Under the pieces are notes generated by a model, which saw nothing but the letters and a program-made list of their open reading frames with translations, searched no databases and was not told the origin of the DNA. This document shows, piece by piece, positions 17,972 to 26,195 of a stretch of 64,000 nt of DNA. The stretch comes from Gemmatimonas aurantiaca (lineage in GTDB: Bacteria; Gemmatimonadota; Gemmatimonadetes; Gemmatimonadales; Gemmatimonadaceae), in assembly GCF_037190085.1 (NCBI RefSeq), contig NZ_JBBCJO010000006.1, positions 101,184 to 165,183 of the forward strand. Direction: 5' to 3'. A program made the position numbers and the translations under genes. Every line of letters begins with the position of its first letter. The first letter of the stretch is position 1.

Positions 17972-18913
17972 CTACCACAATGCGCGAACGATCATCTCCG
18001 CGAGAACACTTTCCTCTGACGGCAGTATACCAAACCGATTGTTCGACATGTGCAACAGACTCGGAAGGAGAGCACTGCATGCTTCTTCCCAATCGTTTGC
18101 AGGAGCGTCTTTGATTACGACGCCACCGCTCGCGCAGAGATTACGCAGCGCCGCCATCAGCGGCAACGTGTTCTCAACAAAGTCACACAACGGCTCGGGC
18201 AGTTGGTCAACCTCGAAGGATGCAGCGGCCCAGACACGTTCGATCATTTCGCTGTGACCGTCGCCTACCGCAAGCTGATCAACAACCTCCGTGGTCGCGG
18301 ACGTCACTTGGCCTACGCGAAGTCTCGCACCCAACCAATGATTGCGGTGCAATTGAGCAATTCTTGATGCGCCGTTGCGACCCACTCCGCTGATCGCGAG
18401 GAGCGCAACCATGGCCGATAGCGCTATGCCATAGCGACTCTCAAGGGCGTCAAGCGAGAAGGTTTCAACCACCCGACATGCGAGTTCACTTGATGTTGCG
18501 AAGAGAACTTCGCAGAGAGGCAGAGCGCCGCTGCCGCCGTATCGCGCCGTCTCTGGCACATATGGAACCCACCACACCCCCGACAGAGATGATGGCTGCG
18601 CAGGCTCAGGGAGCGCGGGAACGGGCGCACCGAGTCTGGTCGCAGTGAGCTGAGCGGCCAATTCATCCTCCAACAGTGCTTTTGTTGAAGCGAAGTTTCT
18701 GCGCCCAATGCGCAATCGCAGCCGGAGGTGCGGGCCGTTTTCACCGTATCGGATGAAAAAGAACCGCGATGCGTCCCCGCGGCGAATGCAAGCTCGCGCT
18801 GTTGGAGCGATCGCGCGCCTAAGAACGTCGTCGTATGCCTGTCGCCCAGCATTGGGTTCAAGATAGATGTGCGCGCCAACCCAAACGTCTTCCTGTTCAT
18901 CGCTGTGTGTCAT
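17972..18913 (-). CDS. lantibiotic/thiopeptide dehydratase C-terminal (elimination) protein
   Basis: 313 residues. The stretch RFFFIRYGENGPHLRLRLR near residues 50-68 is the hallmark of the SpaB C-terminal / thiopeptide-type bacteriocin biosynthesis family, which removes the glutamate added by the LanB domain. The protein ends with the helical bundle typical of the family. It is the first biosynthetic gene after the precursor and lies 66 bases before lanC. A split LanB is normal in thiopeptide loci and less usual with LanC. Confidence 0.82.
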   Translation of the reverse strand: MTHSDEQEDVWVGAHIYLEPNAGRQAYDDVLRRAIAPTARACIRRGDASRFFFIRYGENGPHLRLRLRIGRRNFASTKALLEDELAAQLTATRLGAPVPALPEPAQPSSLSGVWWVPYVPETARYGGSGALPLCEVLFATSSELACRVVETFSLDALESRYGIALSAMVALLAISGVGRNGASRIAQLHRNHWLGARLRVGQVTSATTEVVDQLAVGDGHSEMIERVWAAASFEVDQLPEPLCDFVENTLPLMAALRNLCASGGVVIKDAPANDWEEACSALLPSLLHMSNNRFGILPSEESVLAEMIVRALW

Positions 18914-18990
18914 ACTACGAGCATCGGCAATGTGGGCAGGCGTAGGGAATGCGGCTCGCCGCTTCCGCGGCCACTGACACGCACAAATCA

Positions 18991-19029
18991 GAGCACCCGC
19001 GTTTCAGACCAGCGAAGCCGCCGGTGCTC
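18991..19029 (-). terminator. stem-loop between precursor and biosynthetic genes
   Basis: GAGCACC and GGTGCTC form a perfect 7-bp stem with a 25-base interior, in the 147-base gap between lanA and the elimination gene. It has no clean U-run. Such attenuators commonly make precursor mRNA more abundant than enzyme mRNA. The GCGCTAAC just before it could instead be an eroded attC core. Confidence 0.4.
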
Positions 19030-19060
19030 CGACCGTTAGCGCACGTACTCGTATCGAGCG

Positions 19061-19432
19061 TCAGATATCGGAGAAGGCGCCCCAACCGCAAGTTTCAGGC
19101 CCGCCCGTGCATCCAGTGCAACCGTTAGTGACAGTGCCACAGACTTCAGTGACAACACCGCAGGGACCGCCGCCCCCGGTTCCGGTCCCCCCTGTATCGG
19201 TGCTATCGGTTTGAATGTTGCAGGCGTCATCCGTCGTGATTGTGCAGGCTCCACAGGTAGGGTCGTTCGTCGTGATGAGCCCACAGGTAGTGTCGTCCGA
19301 AACGAGGGTGCAGACTGTACAGGTATCCAACCCGCGAACTGTACCCTCGTCGCGCTTCAGACTTGGAGTCGTTGCAAACGACTTGACCTTGAGATCCTGC
19401 AAACGCATTCGCACCTTCTGTGATTCGGCCAC
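19061..19432 (-). CDS. lanA: class I lanthipeptide precursor, 11 cysteines
   Basis: 123 residues from a GTG start preceded by AAGGAGG. The leader has LQDLKVKSF at 11-19, matching the (L)xDLxVxSF recognition motif of class I precursors, then a GTV tripeptide at 30-32. From about residue 33 the core is rich in Thr/Ser (about 25) and contains 11 Cys at 38, 41, 50, 60, 63, 71, 91, 98, 105, 108 and 115. A Gly-rich linker (81-89) divides it into two Cys-rich halves. With nearly 90 core residues the product would be unusually large for a lanthipeptide. It sits directly upstream of the LanB-type and LanC genes and has its own promoter. Confidence 0.85.
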   Translation of the reverse strand: MAESQKVRMRLQDLKVKSFATTPSLKRDEGTVRGLDTCTVCTLVSDDTTCGLITTNDPTCGACTITTDDACNIQTDSTDTGGTGTGGGGPCGVVTEVCGTVTNGCTGCTGGPETCGWGAFSDI

Positions 19433-19516
19433 TGCTCCTCCTTGGGAGATTGTCAGACTGCACTACACGAGTGCTGTCGCGGACATTCACCAATGCGACA
19501 CCTCGCCGTGGTGGCG

Positions 19517-19544
19517 AATATACGGATGCCCTAAAACCTGTCAA
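19517..19544 (-). promoter_or_regulatory. sigma70-type promoter of the lanthipeptide operon
   Basis: On the minus strand TTGACA (19539-19544) is followed by a 16-base spacer and TATATT (19517-19522). This leaves a leader of about 75 bases before the lanA GTG. It is among the clearest promoters in the window and shows that the locus need not rely on integron promoters. Confidence 0.75.
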
Positions 19545-19693
19545 GCCTGTATTGACGGTCGTTGTTTGCTGGCACGGGACACATGGTAGGGATTTCAAAG
19601 GGTATTGGTGTAGCAGACTTGCCGTTGTTCGAGTCAAGATTGATACTCGCCACTGCTGGATGCGTTTATATAGAAGAGGAAAACCACGAGTAC

Positions 19694-20428
19694 ATGAGAA
19701 GTCGTCGATCCCACACTCCGACATCTGTACCGTCGTTTCGTGAGGCATTGTCGCATTGGATGCGGCTGACGACGCTCATTCGCAGCTACTGGAGCGGCAT
19801 GGCACAGGGCTTCGCGCTATCGGCGCTCGTTGGTATGCTCGGATTGGTGGTACCGTATGCGTCTAAACTCCATTTCGACAACGTCTATCCGGCGCACGAC
19901 GTCAGCCTTCTCCGTGCTCTAGTCGGGGGGGGCACGGCTTTCTCAATTGCGTCAGCGCTGATGGGAGCGATACGGAGCTACTACACTCAAGTAATCACAG
20001 CGAAGATGTCGGGTGCTGTTGCGCTATTGTACTTCAATCACCTGCAGCATCTGCCGATGCGCTTCCTCGAAAGGCATCGCGTTGGTGAAGTGATGGGTCG
20101 AATCGCCGACATGCGTTCGGCGCTGGGCACGGTATCGCGCTCGCTGCAGACTGTGTTCATGAGCGGAATCTACGTCTTCTTAGTGCCCTCTTTTTTTGAT
20201 GGTCGTGATCATCGCGGCGTTCGGTTAGATCTGGATCAGAACTTACGGCGCGCAGCTTTTTGAGCCATTTTTGCGCTACCAGGAGACGCTGGGGTATGTC
20301 GCGGAAGATGGGCGCGAACTACGACATGCGGACGACTGGTCGGCGGGGACCCTCTCTCTGGCGAGAGAGGGGTATGCCTCCGAATTCGCACGTGAACCCG
20401 ACGTCCGATATGCATATGCACTGCGCTA
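19694..20428 (+). pseudogene. truncated ABC transporter (LanT-like) membrane domain
   Basis: From an ATG at 19694 about 170 residues match an exporter membrane domain (VPYASKLHFDNVYP, ALMGAIRSYYTQVITAKMSG, HLPMRFLERHRVGEVMGRIADM), the pattern of bacteriocin/type I exporters. After about 20195 a T-run frameshift changes frame; the hydrophobic reading continues briefly (FFLMVVIIAAFG) to a stop at 20226-20228. A further open stretch (20229-20428, LFEPFLRYQETLGYVAED) is coding-like but not recognisably ABC. No ATPase domain is left. It was probably the exporter of the lanthipeptide. Confidence 0.7.
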
Positions 20429-21960
20429 GCTATTCACCAATTCCGCGAGGCGTTCGAGTCCGCCGACGCGCGGCCGACGTCGTGCTCTGGGTCATCCTCA
20501 GCGTCGGCGCGATTGTACCGACCACGACACAGGCGCAATCACGCCGAGCGACCGAGGGCTCCATTGGTCGACTGGAAGGCGTGGCGTACGACAGCATCTA
20601 TGCGCGGCCATTGTCGGGCGCGACGATCCAACTGGCATTCGCCAGCAACGTCGCCGTGATTCGCTTCGCGACCACGGACGAGCGCGGACGCTTTGTGTTC
20701 GACAGCGTCGCACCGGGCCAGTGGATCGTCGGCGCCAATCACCCGCGGCTCGATTCGCTCGCCATCGTGCAACTGACTCGCGGCGTTGATGTGAAATCGC
20801 GAGGCGTCACCCGCGCCGTGATCGCCGTGCCGTCCGCGGGTTCACTGATCACGCAGGAGTGCGGCGCCAGTGTGGCGATCGATTCGAGCGGCTACCTGTT
20901 CGGCACGCTCCGCAACGCGCGGCCACCACACGTCGCGGTGTCGGGCAGTGTACGCGTTGAGTGGCCCGAACCGGAAATCGTGGGCGGCGTCTTTCGGCGT
21001 CAGCTGCGTGAACTCACGCTGCGTACAACAGCCACCGGGGAGTACTCCGTGTGCGGCGTGCCGCCCTACGGACTCGTTCGTATCCAGGCGTGGAGCGGCG
21101 CCGATTCCACCGGGATACTGCTCGCGGACGTGCCGTCGCACGGGATCGGTAAACTCGATCTCACGCTCGGCGCCGCGCGGCGCATCCCGCTACCGGATAC
21201 GGTGCTCGCGTCCGATTCATCAGCCGCCTTCGAAGGCGATACGTCGTCACCGGCCTCCGCGTCGCGCGCAACCGTCACGTTGTTGCGCGGTACAGGTATC
21301 GTACGCGGGGGCGCGCGCACGACCTTCGGCGCACCACTCGCGAACGCGCACGCCACCGTCTGGGGCACGGGGGTCAACACGACGTCAGGGTCCGATGGTC
21401 GCTTCGCGCTGACGGACCTCCCCACCGGATCGCACGTGCTCGAGTTGCGCGCGATCGGCTATCCATTGACACGACGAGTGATCGACATCGTCGAGGGTGA
21501 ACCCACGATGATCACCGCCGCGCTCGAGAAGCCAGCCGATCTGACACCCATACAAATTCGCGCGCTGCGCTCGAGGATAATGGGAGTGGATTTGAGCGGC
21601 TTCGAGAAGCGGAGTCGGGGCGCCATCGGACGATTTCTCGATACCCTGCAACTCGCCCGCATCAACGCGATCACGCCGGTCGACGTGTTCCGATTCGTGC
21701 CGGGCGTTCGCGTCGTACCCGGCCCGGGTGGCGACAAGATTGTCTTTGGAGCGCCTGGACGATCGTGCGATCCCACGATTTACGTGAACGGGGTGCCGGC
21801 CGCCGGCAACTTCACCCTCGATATGTACGTCAACGCCGCCGACCTGCGCGGCGTGGAGATCTACACCAACCCGGTCCTTGTGCCGTCGGAATACAAGGCG
21901 GAAACCTTCTGCGGCAGTGTGGTGTTGTGGACGGGTGTTACGCGCGATCGGAGGCGGTAG
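20410..21960 (+). CDS. carboxypeptidase-regulatory-like / TonB-plug-like secreted protein
   Basis: 516 residues. Signal sequence (VVLWVILSVGAIVPTTTQAQ), a first carboxypeptidase-regulatory-like beta-sandwich (LEGVAYDSIYARPLSGATIQL), a second one (FGAPLANAHATVWG ... GRFALTDLPTGSHVLELRAIGYPL), then a plug-like end with PTIYVNGVPA and VEIYTNP. This layout is common in Gemmatimonadota. It is closely related to the gene at 27377-28879 (shared GYLFGTLR and a C-terminal GSVVLWTG/GSIVVWTG ending). The upstream ATG at 20374 is an alternative start. Probably envelope-located. Confidence 0.75.
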   Translation: MHMHCASYSPIPRGVRVRRRAADVVLWVILSVGAIVPTTTQAQSRRATEGSIGRLEGVAYDSIYARPLSGATIQLAFASNVAVIRFATTDERGRFVFDSVAPGQWIVGANHPRLDSLAIVQLTRGVDVKSRGVTRAVIAVPSAGSLITQECGASVAIDSSGYLFGTLRNARPPHVAVSGSVRVEWPEPEIVGGVFRRQLRELTLRTTATGEYSVCGVPPYGLVRIQAWSGADSTGILLADVPSHGIGKLDLTLGAARRIPLPDTVLASDSSAAFEGDTSSPASASRATVTLLRGTGIVRGGARTTFGAPLANAHATVWGTGVNTTSGSDGRFALTDLPTGSHVLELRAIGYPLTRRVIDIVEGEPTMITAALEKPADLTPIQIRALRSRIMGVDLSGFEKRSRGAIGRFLDTLQLARINAITPVDVFRFVPGVRVVPGPGGDKIVFGAPGRSCDPTIYVNGVPAAGNFTLDMYVNAADLRGVEIYTNPVLVPSEYKAETFCGSVVLWTGVTRDRRR

Positions 21961-22153
21961 TCCTGTGCGCGATACGCTATCGATTGCCATGCGTCCACCA
22001 CTCACCTCGCCGAGTCCGTCTTCTTATGCGATTCCCCTTCATCGGACTCATCGTGCACGCGTCTACTCGCGCGCCAGGGTAGCGCTGCGCGATACGCCCG
22101 AGCGCTTCATCTCTCCACGAAATCGGGGCACGTTCACGTTCAGCACAGCTGTT

Positions 22154-22160
22154 GTTAGGT
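22154..22160 (-). repeat. solitary attC core abutting the next attC
   Basis: GTTAGGT on the plus strand, preceded by CAGCACAGCTGTT, sits immediately next to the core of the attC at 22161. It looks like one end of a lost cassette's attC. Confidence 0.4.
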
Positions 22161-22251
22161 GCTTAACGCCAGCTTCTGCTGCGGACGCTCCAATACGATG
22201 CGCGCGGAGCGCGCTTCCGAAAAGGCCCGACAGCAGCAAGCGTCGTTATGG
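22161..22251 (-). repeat. attC site
   Basis: Opens with CCATAAC (containing the ParE-like gene's stop) and closes with GTTAAGC. Arms CGCTTGCTGCTGTCGG and CGCAGCAGAAGC are typical of the resident attC family. Confidence 0.85.
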
Positions 22252-22545
22252 TGCAGCGCGTGAGAGCCAGTGGTCCGGGTGACGACTCCCGTGGATCACG
22301 CCAACCACGCTGATTGTACGCGGGTAGATCTTGAAATAGACCGCGTAGGGGAACCGTGCCAGCAGTACACGGCGCAAGCGCCCGCGCACCACGGGATAGC
22401 GCTCCGGCTCCGCCGCGATCTCTTCGAGCGCGCGATCGACGGCCGTGAGGAAGTGGGCCGCCGCGTCTGGCGACCGAACGCGATACCACTCGAAGGCGTC
22501 GTCAATCTCCGCTTGAGCGCGGCCCCGGACGACGAGCGCGGGCAC
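22246..22545 (-). CDS. RelE/ParE family toxin
   Basis: 99 residues; pattern IDDAFEWYRVRSPDAAAHFLTAVDRALEEI, then RFPYAVYFKIYPRTISVVGVIHGSRHPDHW, is typical of ParE toxins that act on gyrase or of RelE-type RNases. The GTG start directly follows the stop of the antitoxin gene (TAAGTG). Two-gene cassette with its stop inside the attC. Confidence 0.88.
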   Translation of the reverse strand: MPALVVRGRAQAEIDDAFEWYRVRSPDAAAHFLTAVDRALEEIAAEPERYPVVRGRLRRVLLARFPYAVYFKIYPRTISVVGVIHGSRHPDHWLSRAAP

Positions 22546-22764
22546 TTAGCGGAGTCGGGCGCGGAGCTCGTCGCGAAGCACGGTCCACGGGATACCGACA
22601 TCAGGGTCCGCATCAGCTTCGGCCTCGCGTCGATCGAGCTCGACCGCGAGTGCGGGCGAGAGCGGGGCCGCTACGGCGGGGTCGAGACTATCCCAGAGGC
22701 GACCGATGAGCGTGATGCGCTCTTGGGCCGTGAGGGATTCGAGTGTCGGCGATTTATCGACCAT
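22546..22764 (-). CDS. addiction-module antitoxin (ParD-like)
   Basis: 72 residues; pattern LESLTAQERITLIGRLWDSLDP with the acidic tail DADPDVGIPW matches the putative addiction module component family that precedes ParE-like toxins. It neutralises the adjacent toxin and probably represses the pair. It starts about 50 bases after an attC. Confidence 0.85.
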   Translation of the reverse strand: MVDKSPTLESLTAQERITLIGRLWDSLDPAVAAPLSPALAVELDRREAEADADPDVGIPWTVLRDELRARLR

Positions 22765-22815
22765 GAGGGGAAAAATGGCGAGACCAGCGGGCTACAGCAA
22801 TCCCTGGTCACGTCA

Positions 22816-22908
22816 CCATAACGCCCCAGCTCAGCTGCAAGGGAGTCGGACAATGGTGCGGGCAGCGCACCTCCGAAATGCCCCTGTCAGCTGCAGTGTT
22901 CGTTAGAG
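22816..22908 (-). repeat. attC site
   Basis: Opens with CTCTAAC and closes with GTTATGG; arms include ACTGCAGCTGACAGGGGC and CCCTTGCAGCTGAG. Belongs to the CAGCTG subfamily also seen at 36796 and 45029. Confidence 0.75.
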
Positions 22909-22935
22909 AGCGGCGAGCGGATACTCGAGGTACGA

Positions 22936-23796
22936 TCAGCGGCTTATCGGAAGCGAGTGCCACTTCGCATCGCGGTCGACGCCCCTGTTTGCTGCACTTG
23001 CGGGGAGGCCTGGACACGGTGCTTCTACAGAATCCAAAGGCACCGTAAGCGAAGCGCGGGCGACAGAAGTAGAGCGCAGGTCGCGAATGCGATGAATGCC
23101 GGTTACAGGGCTCACGGTAGTTACCCGAATCGTTTGGGCGCTCAAGCGCGACACACCGCCTGGAATCTCAGCGAGAGCTTGCGCAGGGCCAAACCAACGA
23201 GCAACGATCAGCTCGGCGACTGGGACATCGGCGATCGTCGTGCGACCGCGCGCGAGCTCCTCGACGCTACATCCACCCGCGGCACACACCGTGTCCGTCG
23301 CAACCTCGACGTGCCAGTAGATGCGGTGTTCGGCATGGTCTGTGGTTGTCACCGAATCCGCAGAAACAGTGTCTACGCGCGTCTGTGCGAACGGGAAGAA
23401 CGCTGGCCAGCCGTCCCGCCGCCCTGCGTAGTTGAACGCAGCGTCGGCGATCTGCAGTATCGAAAACTGCCTGGCCGCTGAGCGGACCAAGACGAAACCG
23501 GTACTATCGAAAAGGTAGTAATCACCAGCCACGGCCGGTGACGGTCCGACCGTTACATCTCCGACCCTGATCACAGGCCGTGGGGACCGCGTGAGAATAT
23601 CGATGCGCCCGCGCGTTCCGGCCCACGTGACTCGCATACCCAGCGGCCTCACTGGACCAGGGCCTCCAGGCGTCACGTCCGGGGTCGTATCGACGACGAA
23701 GGCGATCCCCCGGAGGTCGGAGACCTGAGCGCGGGCATCGCGCGCGAGCGAGAAAAATACGCCAATGCCACCGAGGACAATCGATACACGTCGCAT
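22936..23796 (-). CDS. secreted hypothetical protein
   Basis: 286 residues with a clear signal peptide (VSIVLGGIGVFFSLARDARAQ). The remainder is rich in beta-strand-like segments (RIYWHVEVATD, TVSPVTGIHRIRDLRSTSVARASL) and has a single CAAGGC pair. No known domain recognised. The stop lies 28 bases before the next attC. Confidence 0.6.
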   Translation of the reverse strand: MRRVSIVLGGIGVFFSLARDARAQVSDLRGIAFVVDTTPDVTPGGPGPVRPLGMRVTWAGTRGRIDILTRSPRPVIRVGDVTVGPSPAVAGDYYLFDSTGFVLVRSAARQFSILQIADAAFNYAGRRDGWPAFFPFAQTRVDTVSADSVTTTDHAEHRIYWHVEVATDTVCAAGGCSVEELARGRTTIADVPVAELIVARWFGPAQALAEIPGGVSRLSAQTIRVTTVSPVTGIHRIRDLRSTSVARASLTVPLDSVEAPCPGLPASAANRGVDRDAKWHSLPISR

Positions 23797-23824
23797 GGTC
23801 GCTCCGAAATGAATGCCTGTCGCT

Positions 23825-23959
23825 CTCTAACGTGGGCTTCTGCTGCAAGTGCTCCCATAAGATGCGGTTGTGGGGCCACTGCAGTCGTTCCACAAAGTGG
23901 AGTAGTGGCCCCACAACCGCTACCGCCTCCGCGCTTGTCGGCAGCAAGCGTCGCTATAC
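23825..23959 (-). repeat. attC site with long central stem
   Basis: Opens with GTATAGC (one core mismatch) and closes with GTTAGAG. A GC-rich central palindrome (GCGGTTGTGGGGCCACT against AGTGGCCCCACAACCGC) makes it 135 bp. Confidence 0.7.
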
Positions 23960-24175
23960 GGCTCGGGAAGAACTTTATGGCGCTCGAACGACGGTTCGTC
24001 CCATCGATCGGATGTGCCCGGTGAACCTGCAAACCCTTTACGGGGTTCAGACCGTCGAAGCACACAGGGTACCGCTGCCCAGAAATTTCCCGTCGTGCCT
24101 TCGGCGAATCGCGGTAGCGGCTTCGTCGCTTCAGCTGCCAGCCTCCGTGAGAGTCGATTCAATAGGAGCGAACCG

Positions 24176-25429
24176 TTGAGAACCGCTACGATAGCGCTTG
24201 CTGCACTCTCTGCCGCCTACGCGGCTTATGGAACGGGCGCCGCGAGTACCGACCGCATCGCCTTCATCAACGCGCGAGTCCTCGACGACTCGACTTTCGT
24301 CGCGCGCGCGCTTGTCGTCGAAGGCGGGCGTTTCGTGGACGCCGATCCGGCGACGGCAAGCCGCACCGTGGACCTGTCCGGTGCCTTCCTCGTGCCGCCG
24401 TTCTGCGAGGCGCACAACCACAACTTGGGCAGTGCCGACGGGAACCAAGAAGCAATCGATCGATACCTCCGCGAAGGCATCTTCTATGTCGGGGTGCTAT
24501 CCAACCTGCCGGCGCTGACGGATCCGATTCGTCAGACCTACAACAACGCCCGCAGCGTCGACGCGATTTTCTTGAACGGCGGCCTGACGGCCACGGGCGG
24601 GCATCCCATCCGTCTTCGCGAGTCCCTGCTTGAACGAGGGCTGTACCCGGGCTTCACGCGTGAGTCGCTGGCGGATCACTCGTACTTCGTCGTCGACTCG
24701 CTCGCGGACTTGAATCGGAAGTGGCCGCAAATCGTCGGCTTCCGGCCAGACGGCATCAAGGTCTTCCTGCTGTGGTCCGAGGACTTTCCGCGACGTCAGC
24801 GCGACACGACCTACTTCGGGCAGAAGGGACTCGATCCGAAGCTCGTGCCGCCGATCGTCGCACGCGCGCACCGACAGGGACTGCGGGTCTTCGCTCACGT
24901 GGAGAGCGCACACGACTTCCACGTCGCGGTCGAGGCTGGCGTGGACGTCATCGCTCACCTCCCCGGGAACGACTCGCCGGCTCGCATCGCAGCGGCCGAC
25001 GCACGCCTGGCCGCCGCACGCGGCGTGCGGGTGATCACGACGGCGGTGCTCATCGAGCGTCCGGCGCGCAAGCGGGACACGACCAACTATCTCGCAATGC
25101 GCGCCGCACAGATCGAGAACCTCCGGCTCCTGCGACAGTCTGGAGTCGTGCTGGCGGCGGGAAGCGACGAGACGAGACAGACCAGCACCGCCGAGATCGA
25201 CTACCTGCAGGGACTCGGTGTGTTCAGCCATGCCGCACTGCTCGATGTCTGGGGCGCGGCCTGCGCGAGTACGCTGTTCCCAAAGCGGAAGCTTGGAAAG
25301 CTCCGGCCTGGCTACGAAGCCAGCTTCCTCGCCCTCGGCGCCGATCCGCTCGCAGACTTCGCGGCGACCCGCGATATCCGCCTTCGTGTGAAGGATGGGG
25401 TGGAGATGCCAGCAGCGACGGCTCCGTAA
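24176..25429 (+). CDS. secreted amidohydrolase family protein
   Basis: 417 residues from a TTG start with AGGAG 6-7 bases upstream; this start gives a signal-peptide-like N-terminus (TIALAALSAAYAAYG). Amidohydrolase pattern: IAFINARVLDD, EAHNHNLG (metal-binding HxH), VFAHVESAHDF, DVIAHLPG, LAAGSDE (final Asp), GKLRPGYEASFLALGADPL. Metal-dependent hydrolase of imidazolonepropionase/prolidase-like type; substrate unknown. It is reversed relative to neighbouring cassettes and lies between the attC at 23825 and the site near 25513. Confidence 0.8.
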   Translation: MRTATIALAALSAAYAAYGTGAASTDRIAFINARVLDDSTFVARALVVEGGRFVDADPATASRTVDLSGAFLVPPFCEAHNHNLGSADGNQEAIDRYLREGIFYVGVLSNLPALTDPIRQTYNNARSVDAIFLNGGLTATGGHPIRLRESLLERGLYPGFTRESLADHSYFVVDSLADLNRKWPQIVGFRPDGIKVFLLWSEDFPRRQRDTTYFGQKGLDPKLVPPIVARAHRQGLRVFAHVESAHDFHVAVEAGVDVIAHLPGNDSPARIAAADARLAAARGVRVITTAVLIERPARKRDTTNYLAMRAAQIENLRLLRQSGVVLAAGSDETRQTSTAEIDYLQGLGVFSHAALLDVWGAACASTLFPKRKLGKLRPGYEASFLALGADPLADFAATRDIRLRVKDGVEMPAATAP

Positions 25430-25512
25430 GTTGGCGGTCGCAGCGCCGCTCGGCCAGCGACCTTCAGCGACTCGGGGGTCGCGCGGTGAGATGTATGGCG
25501 CAGCGATTGCGA

Positions 25513-25580
25513 ACGGATGACGCGCCGCATCCCGCCCCACCATTCGCACCGGCGGTCATCGGCAGCACGCGTCGTTATAC
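25513..25580 (-). repeat. compact degenerate attC site
   Basis: Opens with GTATAAC, which contains the stop codon of the NERD remnant; the partner core is degenerate (GTCATCC). GACGCG and CGCGTC pair at the base of the stem. Confidence 0.45.
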
Positions 25581-26195
25581 GACGTCGCGGCCAAGCCGCC
25601 GGAGGGTCTCCACGTGCTCGACATCCGTCTGCCTGCTCAATGCCAGGCGGGCTGTCTCGAGCCGACCGACTGCATACTGCATACTGCATACTGCATGCGG
25701 TTGAGAGGCAAGAGCTTCACGGAATGTCGCTGCAGGAACGGAACGAGTTCGTCGATGTGCATGACGCCCGCGGGTACATCGGTCTTGAACTCGGCGCTTC
25801 CGCAGCACACCACAACGGACTTGATGGCGTCGCGCGGAACGCACTCAAGCAGGTGTGGTAGTCTTTGGTCTCGATCGCGAACACGCCGAACCGCGAGACG
25901 AGAATGTGGTCCACCTGAGTGGTCCCGTCGTCCATGCGTAGCGTGACGTGATTCATGAGGTGATAGTCGGGTGCGCGAAAGTGTCCGAGCAACACACGCG
26001 ATACGAGTTCCTCTCCGGAGTTCTGGAAGGATGGGAACCGCCATGCGCCGAAGGACCTGAACCCGCGTGAGTCGGATTTGCGGCGGCGGCCAAGCACGAA
26101 GCCGAGCACCGCGGCTGCGCCGAGCAGGATGTAAAACACCGACCGCTCCGCCGCGTTGAGCGCGTCGAAGAATTCTTTGAACGGAAGGATCGCGA
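25575..26195 (-). pseudogene. NERD (nuclease-related) domain protein, broken
   Basis: The N-terminal part (FYILLGAAAVLGFVLG membrane segment, then GEELVSRVLLGHF, DHILVSRFGVFAIETKDY) is a clear NERD start. After TKDYH the frame changes, the middle is missing, and the C-terminal part (AIKSVVVCCGSAEFKTDVP, HIDELVPFLQRHS) follows in another frame to a stop in the attC core. Its upstream end is cut by the second IS91-like element. Confidence 0.7.
25670..25697. repeat. heptamer tandem repeat
   Basis: Four consecutive 7-base units: CTGCATA three times, then CTGCATG, inside the NERD remnant. Probably slippage in a gene no longer under selection. Confidence 0.75.

Noticed and set aside
25670..25697. 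Repeat array resembling CRISPR
   Set aside because: Only four direct heptamers without spacers; a simple tandem repeat.
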